The position numbers and the translations under genes were made by a program. Positions 1-8,523 of a stretch of 38,444 nucleotides of DNA are shown in pieces. The DNA comes from a bacterium. GTDB taxonomy: Bacteria; Hydrothermota; Tepidihabitantia; B3-TA06. Location of the stretch: the NCBI GenBank assembly GCA_012517375.1, contig JAAYVC010000119.1, forward strand, positions 1 to 38,444, written 5' to 3'. Each line of letters starts with the position of its first letter. The stretch's first letter is position 1. Below the pieces are notes generated by a model, which had not been told where the DNA came from, did no database searches, and saw nothing but the letters and a program-made list of their open reading frames with translations.

Positions 1-3000
1 GAAATTCGCAGAAACATTAATAGGACTGAAAATGTTGGCTACGGCTCCGAATGTTTCAAGCATCCTTTCTTCAGGTGATTTTGCAGATTCTTTGACGATG
101 GTATCCGAAGGTATGCTGTCAATCTTGAGAGTATCATCAACCCCTATGACGGTTCCAAGAGAATCCGATTCAGCTTGCTTAGCCGCCTTCTCTTCACGAC
201 GTTTTTGAGCATTTGCTTTCATACCGTTAAAAAGCCCCCTTAAATCGAATCCAGACCATGCAAGGTTTAAAGATCCGGAGTTAGTCAAGTTTCTATCATT
301 TGGATATAGTACCTTACCGCTGTCATCAAGATTTCGATTCAGAACACCTTGAGAGTGGTCCTCCTTGAAATTGCTGTTCACGGTAACGCTCGGTCTTCCG
401 AATGAATTAAAAGAAACGTTGGAAAGACCGGCGCTCAGACGCAAGTCCCTCACAAAGAAGTACTTCGAATCAAAAAGGGTATCCAGCTTGAGATTAGGGT
501 TTTTCGCGCCGGATGCGTTAATAGCCCTTGTTTCAGAGATGTCTACGGATAAAGGAAGATATTTTACGGGAGAATAAGAAGTCCCTGCATTAAAAGTAAT
601 TGCGGCATTCTGGTTGAACAGGGTGTCATTCCACACATACGCAGAGTCGCTTCGAAAAACGGTCCTCGATAATCTGTTCTGGTCGGTTCTAATCAGCGAT
701 GATGAAAAACTTAGAGCGTTAGGAAAGTAGTTAATTTTTTCTTCACCAATCTTGAAAAATAAATCGGGACTCGAATTATATCTTAAGGAATAGCTCTGTG
801 AGAACGAAGTGTCGGTGCTTAAACCCGCACTGCTTAAAGACGAACTTAAGTTGTAATCTGCCGAAGCCCTGACCGCATCAAGGGTATACTGCAAGAGACG
901 GCTCTTGGATTGATTGTGTGACAAAGAAAAGCCAAGATTTTTTACGTTTGAATGCTGCTTGCGAAGTTCCTGTTCCTCGGTGGTCAGTATCTTGTCGGTT
1001 ATTTCTCCCGAAAACCTGGGCAATGAATTATTATCAGTTATGCTTGCCGTTAGGGGAAGCTTAAAGTCTAATTTTTCAAGACCGAACTTCTCCAGATTCA
1101 AAGCACCAGAAACGTTAAAAGACTTATATGCTCCAGTCTGCCTGGCTCCTGGGGCGGATGATATGTTGATTCCAACGAATTTACCGTCACCTACAGAGAA
1201 ACTACCGACCAATGAAGCAAGATCAGCAAAATTAAGTTTAGAACTAATTGCAACTGTGGAGCCAATATCTTTGAATGGCTCATCCAGCCTTATATCGTCA
1301 AGCCAGATTTCACCGGTTGTTGCAGCAGGTTGATTATCATTTATGACTCCTACCTCCATGTACGCTACAGAAGCAAAAGTGGGACGCCCCTTTACAAGCA
1401 TCGTCGAATCTTGCGAATAAAAAACTCGTCTTGACGTATCTGCAAGCAGGGAATCCTTCAGCTCGACGAATCTTGCAAAATCAAGAGTGAATTCACGCCA
1501 CAGCCCGTCCTGAGACTCCGGAGGCAGAACGCCGTTGGCAATTCTCTCCCGAAACTCATAATACGCAAGCGAATCAGTGCCCATCCGGATATAGAATCTT
1601 GGGTTATATTGATTGTTGTGAACGTAAACCCTCAACCTCTGGTATGCCCTGAAGTCCTGAGGCCGCTCATCAATTCTTGTTACCTTGGCCGCATGATTGG
1701 GACTTACGTTTTCATATCTTATACGAAGAGAGTTTTCGTCTTCCCTCTCCCCGGTCGACTTAATACCAAGCTTGAAAGGCGGCTTGTATTCTTTATCTTT
1801 GGAGCCTATCAAGTCGATGAAAACCTTTTCCGTAAGGGTGTCCACGAAGGACGAATCAACTGCCACTACTTCATTGTTCTTCCACTTACTGCCCACGAAT
1901 TTCCAGGCGTAGAATCTTAATGCATTGCTTCCGGACATGCCTTCAAACCATATCCTGAACATTCCGATTTGATTAACGCTCGGGGTACCGAATTTCTTCA
2001 AAAAGCTTGTATCACCAAGCGGGATGCTGATCTTGATCCATCCGTTCTCCCCCAAAGTATCTACAAACTTGTCAAAGAACGTGTCGTTATCAAAATCAAC
2101 CGTTAGTTCATAGTAATTGTTAAGTCTATCGAAACCGTCGCGCCTGAGATCTTCAGAGTCCATCCTTGAATTTCCTTCAGTTCCGTTCGGATTTGTATCC
2201 TTGTCGTAATCATCATTCCCATCGTCTCCTGCAACATTTGCAGTATCCGCTCCCATCACCCTGTCAAGACCGACATTGTAAGGCTCGTAATGTTCGTACT
2301 TAAGAGTCGAATCTTCGGTATCAAACTTTCCCAGACCGACTATTTGTTTGTGTGCGTTTAATCTCAACTCGTCTTCGTCAATCTTTGTTCCGTAATCAAA
2401 ATGTATTACTCCCTCCTGATTAGCTTGAGGTTTCATAATAATCTCCAGGAACTGCGACTGGGAGATATCAAAAGTGTTGTACTCAAAGGCAGCTCCAAGC
2501 AGGCCTGTCCATCTGGTTTCACTTTCAGGTGCAAGAGTTAAATCGAGAGTTCTATCACTATACTCGCTTTTCAGTTTACTGGATTCCTTTCCGAATATAT
2601 CCTTATCGGCATCAAAAGGTTCAGATGTTTTCCAGCCTGGCAAGTTCCTTGAATAGTTCATGGTATCCATTACAGTATCGATTGTACTATCGGCAACTAT
2701 CGTCTTTCTCAAAGGAATGCTGGTTGGATGCCAGTATTCGTTACCAAGGGGTACGGAAAAACTCTCAAGGGTGCCTTGCTCAAAGTCTTCAACCCAGACG
2801 GCTGAGGATTTGTGCGTGTTAGGGTTTGGGATGGAAAGGGCTGAATTAATCAAAAGATTAAAGTTTGATTTTGCCTCGGTCGCAACAAGAGGCAGCTTAT
2901 CAACAAGCCGGGTCAAAAAACCCAGTTCCCGTTCCATGGATGCGTCCAGCTCGGCAATCGTGTTTGAGAAAGGAGTATATCCGAGTATGGGTTTTGAGTC

Positions 3001-4824
3001 GCTTGAAAATGCCACATTCCGGAACATTAAGCTTGATCCGAGTTTTATCCCTTTAAGAGGCTCGCTCTGCGCCCTAAGGCCGAGAATAGCCCTGTTATTT
3101 AGAGAAAAGACCTCATCTCTTTCGAAAGTGATGTCTATCTTGTCGCCGATTTTAATGGGTGTCTTAAAGGTCAAGGCGCCCGAGTTTTCATCGAAAGTAT
3201 ATTCGGATTTATCTACCTCATTGCCGTTCTTTTTTACCTTTATGCTCTCCTTTTTGACCAAGAGTCCTAGATCGAAACTGGTTATATTAGATTTGTATTC
3301 GTAAGTAATCTTGAAGCTATTGAAGTTTTTCACTGTAACGCTGTCATAAATCTCTTCGATTTTTCTGCTCCCTAGGGAAGAATCGGCAAAAGGTCTATCT
3401 TTGTTGAAGATTATCATCCACAGCCTTTGCTCGTCTTGTGAAAGGGTGTGGGTTTCACCTTCCTTTTGTGTAAGCCCAAGGATATATGAATAATTAAGAT
3501 TATTGGTATCTTTTGCAACCCAGTTGTTATTCTCATCACGAACTTGTACTGTGACAGTTACTTCCGCTAATGCTTCCTTTACAGGCATTGCGTAATGGTT
3601 CCGCAGCATGTTGTTCCAGCATCTGGATGTTGCGTAGTCATCTGTATTCCTTCCCCAGATCAACATTAAAACAGCCTTTCTCTGTTGTTCGTCTTCCCTG
3701 GAACCTAAAGGACCTGCTGTTTTAGTCGTACACGCCACAGCTAGAATATCATTATCGCCAAGATACGAATTCAGCTCGATAATGGAATTCAGGAGTCCGG
3801 AACCCGCATAGCGCACATAGTATTCGTTTTTATCCAACAAATAAAAGGTGCCGGTTTCCCTGTCAAAGCTTGTATCCGTCGCGATATTTTTGGGGTTAGG
3901 CATTGCCGTCCCATTCCACGAAGGCGAAAGCGCGGATTTATCCGAGGATCTGGTTTTATCCGTGGTATAAAACCAGAAGTCTGAAACAACCGAGTCCCCA
4001 TTCTGAATGAGTGCATTTCTTAATGAATCATTGAAGATATAGAAGAATCTTTTTTTGACGAAATCCTGAGCGAATATCTCGCCACTCTGCAATTGCATCA
4101 TGCCGGTGAAGCTTGAAGCGCCTGACTCGGTTTGCTCTTTAGCCCCCACGGCATACAAGTCAACAGATCCTAACTTGAACTGGCCGTTAACGCCGAACAC
4201 GCCCTGCTGGGAGGGAAATTGTTGTCTTGAAGGAAAATTAAGAGCAATGTCGCCCGCATCAACCTTCTTTACAATCTCATCCTCGTCTCCTGTGTAGCCG
4301 ATTCTGACCTTGTTGCTGTTCAAAAAATCACTGCTCGCCGTATTGTGATCGATAACGACCTCTGTTTTCCGGGCAATTGTACCTTTTACCGATACATTTA
4401 TATCCTGCTTGAACTCCAAAGAGGTTGCTTCATTGGGATCATTACGTGCTTTATCGTCCCACACCTTCCAGGAAGGTCCAATGCTAATTTTGTCCTGTCC
4501 GCTGATACGGATATCGGTTTTCTCCTTGCCTATGGGGATATTGATGTCGGGTATGATTCCCGAAACGCTCGACTCCTCGGTTTGCGGGTATTTCTGCCTC
4601 ATGTTTTCTTTTGTCTTCTCGATATAGAGATCCCGGCCAGCAGAGGCAAGATAATCGCTCAATGTTTTTACACTGTCGACTCCCATAAACAAGGAATCGA
4701 GCCATTTTTCGTAATATACAAGTCCCGCATCATAATCGACCCTGGTCTTAATCGAAAACCCCAGCTCAGCAGCCGATCCTTCCTGCGTCTGCGATAAAAG
4801 CATAAAAGCTAAAAACAAACTCAT
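1..4824 (-). CDS. sprA: SprA-like T9SS translocon protein, N-terminal 1608 residues (partial)
   Basis: I translated the minus strand by hand. A single frame starts with ATG at 4824 and stayed open in every stretch I read (4824-3700, 3060-2400 and onward to base 1), so the gene runs off the left edge with at least 1608 codons. Bacteroidota SprA, the outer-membrane barrel of the type IX secretion translocon, is about 2400 residues long. Recognisable SprA-like stretches include AVWVEDFEQG, RLRVYVHNNQYNPRFYIRMG and GEIWLDDIRLDEPFKDIG, in a Ser/Asn/Asp-rich beta-strand background. The N-terminus MSLFLAFMLLSQ looks like a short signal peptide. The ATG overlaps the dxs stop (ATGA), so the gene is translationally coupled to the isoprenoid genes. 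SprA is known to conduct folded T9SS cargo across the outer membrane. That role here is inferred from homology and from the cargo-type C-terminus at the right edge. Confidence 0.88.
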   Translation of the reverse strand, partial: MSLFLAFMLLSQTQEGSAAELGFSIKTRVDYDAGLVYYEKWLDSLFMGVDSVKTLSDYLASAGRDLYIEKTKENMRQKYPQTEESSVSGIIPDINIPIGKEKTDIRISGQDKISIGPSWKVWDDKARNDPNEATSLEFKQDINVSVKGTIARKTEVVIDHNTASSDFLNSNKVRIGYTGDEDEIVKKVDAGDIALNFPSRQQFPSQQGVFGVNGQFKLGSVDLYAVGAKEQTESGASSFTGMMQLQSGEIFAQDFVKKRFFYIFNDSLRNALIQNGDSVVSDFWFYTTDKTRSSDKSALSPSWNGTAMPNPKNIATDTSFDRETGTFYLLDKNEYYVRYAGSGLLNSIIELNSYLGDNDILAVACTTKTAGPLGSREDEQQRKAVLMLIWGRNTDDYATSRCWNNMLRNHYAMPVKEALAEVTVTVQVRDENNNWVAKDTNNLNYSYILGLTQKEGETHTLSQDEQRLWMIIFNKDRPFADSSLGSRKIEEIYDSVTVKNFNSFKITYEYKSNITSFDLGLLVKKESIKVKKNGNEVDKSEYTFDENSGALTFKTPIKIGDKIDITFERDEVFSLNNRAILGLRAQSEPLKGIKLGSSLMFRNVAFSSDSKPILGYTPFSNTIAELDASMERELGFLTRLVDKLPLVATEAKSNFNLLINSALSIPNPNTHKSSAVWVEDFEQGTLESFSVPLGNEYWHPTSIPLRKTIVADSTIDTVMDTMNYSRNLPGWKTSEPFDADKDIFGKESSKLKSEYSDRTLDLTLAPESETRWTGLLGAAFEYNTFDISQSQFLEIIMKPQANQEGVIHFDYGTKIDEDELRLNAHKQIVGLGKFDTEDSTLKYEHYEPYNVGLDRVMGADTANVAGDDGNDDYDKDTNPNGTEGNSRMDSEDLRRDGFDRLNNYYELTVDFDNDTFFDKFVDTLGENGWIKISIPLGDTSFLKKFGTPSVNQIGMFRIWFEGMSGSNALRFYAWKFVGSKWKNNEVVAVDSSFVDTLTEKVFIDLIGSKDKEYKPPFKLGIKSTGEREDENSLRIRYENVSPNHAAKVTRIDERPQDFRAYQRLRVYVHNNQYNPRFYIRMGTDSLAYYEFRERIANGVLPPESQDGLWREFTLDFARFVELKDSLLADTSRRVFYSQDSTMLVKGRPTFASVAYMEVGVINDNQPAATTGEIWLDDIRLDEPFKDIGSTVAISSKLNFADLASLVGSFSVGDGKFVGINISSAPGARQTGAYKSFNVSGALNLEKFGLEKLDFKLPLTASITDNNSLPRFSGEITDKILTTEEQELRKQHSNVKNLGFSLSHNQSKSRLLQYTLDAVRASADYNLSSSLSSAGLSTDTSFSQSYSLRYNSSPDLFFKIGEEKINYFPNALSFSSSLIRTDQNRLSRTVFRSDSAYVWNDTLFNQNAAITFNAGTSYSPVKYLPLSVDISETRAINASGAKNPNLKLDTLFDSKYFFVRDLRLSAGLSNVSFNSFGRPSVTVNSNFKEDHSQGVLNRNLDDSGKVLYPNDRNLTNSGSLNLAWSGFDLRGLFNGMKANAQKRREEKAAKQAESDSLGTVIGVDDTLKIDSIPSDTIVKESAKSPEERMLETFGAVANIFSPINVSANF

Positions 4825-6689
4825 CTCTTACCCCGCATTCTTTTAATAGCTTCCAGAATTTTCACGGAAGTAAATCCAACATCCTCGAAAAGCTTCTCAA
4901 CAGGGCCATGCTCAATAAAATAATCCGGCAGACCTATTCTTTCCAGACGAACTTGGATTTTTTTATCTTCAAGCCATTCAGCAACAGCCGCGCCGAATCC
5001 GCCAATAAGGGCATTTTCCTCCACCGTGATTATTCCGTGATGGGTGCGCGCTATACTTAGAAGGAGCCTTTCATCAAGAGGTTTGACGAACCTTGCATTT
5101 ATTATAGTAGGATTGATTTTCGCTGAAGATTTTAAGGTCTTTTCTGCAAGTTCTACCCCTCTGCCTGCAGCCAGTATCGCCACCCCCTTTCCCCTTCGAA
5201 GAATTTCCCATGCGCCAACGGGGATTTTCTTCAATTCCTTGAAGGACTCTAACCCATTCACAGCCGAACGAGGATAGCGAATGGCAAAAGGCCCTTTCTC
5301 GTATTCTATTGCCGTGTACAGCAGGTTTCGAAGTTCGTGTTCGTCTTTCGGAGCAGCGACAACCATGTTGGGAATCATTCTGAGGTATGAAAGATCGAAG
5401 ACGCCGTGATGGGTCGGTCCGTCCGCTCCGACAAGGCCAGCCCTGTCAATTGCAAATACAACAGGAAGGTTCTGAAGCGCGACATCGTGAATGATCTGAT
5501 CAAAAGCGCGCTGAAGGAATGTCGAATACACTGCAAAAACGGGTCTCAATCCCTTAAGGGCTAAGCCTGCTGCAAATGTAACGCAATGCTCTTCAGTTAT
5601 TCCGAAGTCGTAGAATCTAGCGGGGAATGAAGCCCTGTACAAATCGAGGCCGGTTCCAAGAGTCATTCCTGCCGTTATAGCAACTATACGTTCGTCCTTC
5701 TCAGCCATCTCGGCAAGTGTACAACCTGCAATCTCGGAATAGGTTTTTGTTTTGCTGGAGTTAACCTTACAGGTCTTTAAGTCATAAGGGCCAACGCCAT
5801 GAAAGAGTTCAGGATTGTCAATGGCGCCTTTGAAACCGCGACCTTTCTGTGTTGCGACGTGCACAAGAACCGGTCCCTGAATCTCCTTAAGCCTTTGCAA
5901 GTAAAAAATGAGATCTTTAAGACTATGTCCCTCCAGAGGACCGAAGTAATGGAAACCGAGCGTCTCGAAAAAAGCGCCAGGAGTGAGTATCCCTTTAATT
6001 CCCCGTTCGATTCTTCGTGCCCAACCCCTGAGATATTCGCCTTTGGTTCTGAAAAAACGGCCTATGAAATTCCAAACTCTCGCTCTCAATCTTTGATAAA
6101 ACCTTGTTGAGGTGATTCTGTTCAGGTATGCCGAAAGCGCGCCTGTATTACGCGCTATCGACATGGCATTGTCGTTAAGTATAACAACTATATTCGTCTG
6201 AGAGGTCCCTAGGTTGTTAAGCGCCTCAAAAGCCATCCCGGAGATTATAGAACCGTCGCCGATTACGGCGACGACTTTATAATCGCTGTTTTGTATGTCT
6301 CTGGCCTTGGCTAGTCCAAATGCCGCCGAAAGAGACGTACCTGCATGGCCGGTATCAAAGACATCGTATACGCTCTCCTGTCTTTTAGGAAACCCGCTTA
6401 TACCCTTATATTGACGCAGAGTATCGAAACGATTGTTCCTGCCCGTCAAGAGCTTGTGCGTGTAGCATTGGTGACCTACATCCCATATTATCTTATCATC
6501 AGGCGCATTAAAAACGTAATGGATGGCAAGGGTTAATTCTACAGCTCCAAGGTTAGGAGCTACATGTCCTCCATTCCGGCTTGTTACTTCAAGTATTCTA
6601 TCCCTTATCTCTCCGGCAAGCGCGTTCAATTCATCTATAGTCAATCCCTTGATATCGAACGGAGAATTTATTTTATCAAGAATCTTCAT
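4821..6689 (-). CDS. dxs: 1-deoxy-D-xylulose-5-phosphate synthase
   Basis: This is the cytosolic, thiamine-diphosphate-dependent enzyme that condenses pyruvate and glyceraldehyde 3-phosphate in the first step of the MEP isoprenoid pathway. It has 622 residues, normal for the family. Visible motifs are VGHQCYTHKLLTGR (about residue 71), the TPP-binding GDGS (about 144) followed by LNDNAMSI (about 171), the catalytic-Glu region GITEEHCVTFAAGLALKG, and DRAGLVGADGPTHHGVFD in the pyrimidine domain. All three transketolase-like domains are present. The ATG overlaps the ispA stop by four bases, and the stop overlaps the sprA-like start in the same way. The cofactor links it functionally to thiC and thiL elsewhere in the window. 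Confidence 0.97.
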   Translation of the reverse strand: MKILDKINSPFDIKGLTIDELNALAGEIRDRILEVTSRNGGHVAPNLGAVELTLAIHYVFNAPDDKIIWDVGHQCYTHKLLTGRNNRFDTLRQYKGISGFPKRQESVYDVFDTGHAGTSLSAAFGLAKARDIQNSDYKVVAVIGDGSIISGMAFEALNNLGTSQTNIVVILNDNAMSIARNTGALSAYLNRITSTRFYQRLRARVWNFIGRFFRTKGEYLRGWARRIERGIKGILTPGAFFETLGFHYFGPLEGHSLKDLIFYLQRLKEIQGPVLVHVATQKGRGFKGAIDNPELFHGVGPYDLKTCKVNSSKTKTYSEIAGCTLAEMAEKDERIVAITAGMTLGTGLDLYRASFPARFYDFGITEEHCVTFAAGLALKGLRPVFAVYSTFLQRAFDQIIHDVALQNLPVVFAIDRAGLVGADGPTHHGVFDLSYLRMIPNMVVAAPKDEHELRNLLYTAIEYEKGPFAIRYPRSAVNGLESFKELKKIPVGAWEILRRGKGVAILAAGRGVELAEKTLKSSAKINPTIINARFVKPLDERLLLSIARTHHGIITVEENALIGGFGAAVAEWLEDKKIQVRLERIGLPDYFIEHGPVEKLFEDVGFTSVKILEAIKRMRGKR

Positions 6690-7561
6690 TTATTCCTCAT
6701 CACCAAATGATCTGTAAACAGCGAAAGCGTATTCCATTTTTCCCCCAGATTCGAGAATATTCTTTTTGCACGTCTGGCATAACCTTTGGCCATTCTTTCG
6801 GAATATTCAAGACCGTATACAGAAGGGTACGTAAGCTTATTGTCTTCTGAATCCTTGCCGGGCGTTTTGCCCAAATCCTTTAATGAACTTCTAACGTCGA
6901 GAATGTCATCCATAATCTGAAAACCCATACCGGCAAGAACCCCAGCTCGATGGAGTTCCGAAAGCGTGGCTTCTTCGGCACGCCCGAGAATCGCTCCAAT
7001 GCGTATTGAGAAAGAGATAAATAAGGCCGTCTTCCGCATATGAATATGACGCAGGAATTTTGCATTCGCTTCTCCCCCGTAAAGGTCGTCCGCTTGCCCA
7101 AGGGTAACACCAGAAGAACCGAGTATCTCAGTGAATTCTTTAAGCGCTCTAACTACATACTTACACGGAGCCCCTGAATGACAGACGAGTCCTAATCCAT
7201 CTATCATCAGACCGTCACCTGCAAGAATAGCCATGCCCTCGCCGAACTTCTTATGGTTAGACAGCTTGCCTCTGCGGTAGTCATCATTATCCATAGCAGG
7301 AAGATCGTCGTGAATCAAGGTAAACGTGTGCACGTACTCAAGAGCGCATGCAGCAGGCATGATTTCTTCGTAAGCCAGGCCTCCTGCCGCTTCATAAGCC
7401 AGTATTGCAAGTATGGGGCGCAGTCTCTTGCCGCCTGCAAGAAGACTGTATCGCATGGCTTCGGTCAAAAAACTATTTTCTTGTGGTAATTGGGGTAAAT
7501 AGTCTGGTAAAGCCGCCTCAATGAGTCGACGTTTTTCATCAATCAAAGCGACTAAATCCAT
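6686..7561 (-). CDS. ispA: Polyprenyl (farnesyl/geranylgeranyl) diphosphate synthase
   Basis: This is a trans-isoprenyl diphosphate synthase that elongates allylic diphosphates with isopentenyl diphosphate; the product length cannot be read reliably. It has 291 residues. GGKRLRP binds the substrate diphosphate. The first aspartate-rich motif is in LIHDDLPAMDNDDYRRG (about residue 84), with the two-residue insertion typical of bacterial FPP synthases (DDLPAMD). The second is GFQIMDDILDV. KLTYPSVYGLE near the C-terminus is also typical. The start is ATG with an AAGGAG/GAGAGG-type ribosome site upstream. The gene lies 61 bases after folD and overlaps dxs by four bases, so one transcript supplies several isoprenoid steps. 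Confidence 0.93.
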   Translation of the reverse strand: MDLVALIDEKRRLIEAALPDYLPQLPQENSFLTEAMRYSLLAGGKRLRPILAILAYEAAGGLAYEEIMPAACALEYVHTFTLIHDDLPAMDNDDYRRGKLSNHKKFGEGMAILAGDGLMIDGLGLVCHSGAPCKYVVRALKEFTEILGSSGVTLGQADDLYGGEANAKFLRHIHMRKTALFISFSIRIGAILGRAEEATLSELHRAGVLAGMGFQIMDDILDVRSSLKDLGKTPGKDSEDNKLTYPSVYGLEYSERMAKGYARRAKRIFSNLGEKWNTLSLFTDHLVMRNK

Positions 7562-7622
7562 TAATATATCCTCTCCTTATCCCCTGTTGATTCAAAAGAA
7601 TTCATCATCTACAAGCAGGATA

Positions 7623-8489
7623 CTATAAGACTCTCCTTTCCGCCGCTTGCACGACATTCGACAGCAGCATCGCAACTGTCATTGGCCCGACACCGCCGGG
7701 CACAGGCGTTATCGCGTAAACTTTATCTGAAATCAGCTCAAAGTCAACGTCTCCAACTATCTTCCAGCCCGAGGCGGTCTCCTCGGCGTTGATGCCTGCA
7801 TCAATTACGACTTGGTTTTCGTGAACAAGATTCAAATCCACAAATCGAGCCTTGCCTATTGCGGCGACAAGGATATCGGCTTTTTTGGTGTATTGAGCCA
7901 AATCTCCGGAGCGTGAATGACAAACAGTAACCGTGGCATCGCAACCTTTGCTCATAAGAATCTGCGCCAGGGGCCAGCCCACTGCCTTGCCCCGGCCTGC
8001 GATTACTACGTGTTTACCTGCAAAAGGTATTTCGTATGCCTTGAGGAGTTCGGTTATTCCAGCTGGTGTTGCCGGAAGAAACGATGATTTGCCGAAAGCA
8101 AGGCGTCCGCGATTAGATGGGTTAAGGCAGTCAACATCCTTCGTAAGCTCTATTGCGCCCAAGATGCGCTCCTCATCAACGCCCTTTGGAAGGGGCAAGG
8201 TCACGATTATGGCGTGGACGGTATCGTCTTCATTGAGATTGAAAAGAGTGTCCAGAATCTCCGGTTCCTGGACACTGGCGTCTAGATTGATGGTCTTCGG
8301 AACGATGCCGATCCGCTCGCAGGCTTTCTTTTGTGAACGCTGATAGGAGAGCGAAGCTTCATCCGCACCTGCTGATAAAAAAGCAAGCGAAGGATTAATC
8401 TCATGCTCCTCGTAGAGGCTTTTTATTCTTGAAGAAAGAGATTCCTCCCTTTCCCTGGCTACCTTTTTGCCGTCAATAATCATCGCCAC
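7623..8489 (-). CDS. folD: FolD methylene-THF dehydrogenase, cyclohydrolase residues altered
   Basis: FolD normally oxidises 5,10-methylene-THF with NAD(P)+ and hydrolyses the methenyl form to 10-formyl-THF. Length (288 residues) and overall motifs fit: TLPLPKG, KDVDCLNPSNRGRL, the dinucleotide-binding region VIAGRGKAVGWPLAQIL, and VYAITPVPGGVGPMTVAML at the end. Three active-site positions are unusual. The YxxxK catalytic motif reads YQRSQ (Tyr49, Gln53 counting from the GTG). The Gln of QLPLP is Thr97. The Gly of DVDG is Cys121. The Lys and Gln are the pair known to support cyclohydrolase chemistry, so this protein may be dehydrogenase-only. Start is GTG at 8489 or ATG at 8483; a promoter ends six bases before the GTG, so the mRNA is probably leaderless. 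Confidence 0.93.
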   Translation of the reverse strand: MAMIIDGKKVAREREESLSSRIKSLYEEHEINPSLAFLSAGADEASLSYQRSQKKACERIGIVPKTINLDASVQEPEILDTLFNLNEDDTVHAIIVTLPLPKGVDEERILGAIELTKDVDCLNPSNRGRLAFGKSSFLPATPAGITELLKAYEIPFAGKHVVIAGRGKAVGWPLAQILMSKGCDATVTVCHSRSGDLAQYTKKADILVAAIGKARFVDLNLVHENQVVIDAGINAEETASGWKIVGDVDFELISDKVYAITPVPGGVGPMTVAMLLSNVVQAAERRVL

Positions 8490-8495
8490 TAATAA

Positions 8496-8523
8496 ATTCT
8501 AGCGATTATGAGGCTTATGTCAA
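8496..8523 (-). promoter_or_regulatory. folD-ispA-dxs-sprA operon promoter
   Basis: On the minus strand TTGACA (8523-8518), a 16-base spacer and TAGAAT (8501-8496) precede the folD GTG by six bases and its ATG by twelve. No Shine-Dalgarno sequence fits in that space. The TGA stop of the upstream DUF4238 gene lies inside the -35 hexamer. Confidence 0.75.

Noticed and set aside
2660-3304. 214-codon plus-strand open frame, and other plus-strand frames between 365 and 4797
   Set aside because: They lie opposite the continuous SprA-like minus-strand frame, which explains the region.
1-4824. Apparent absence of any long gene, suggesting a decayed region
   Set aside because: Hand translation shows an uninterrupted minus-strand frame that simply leaves the window.
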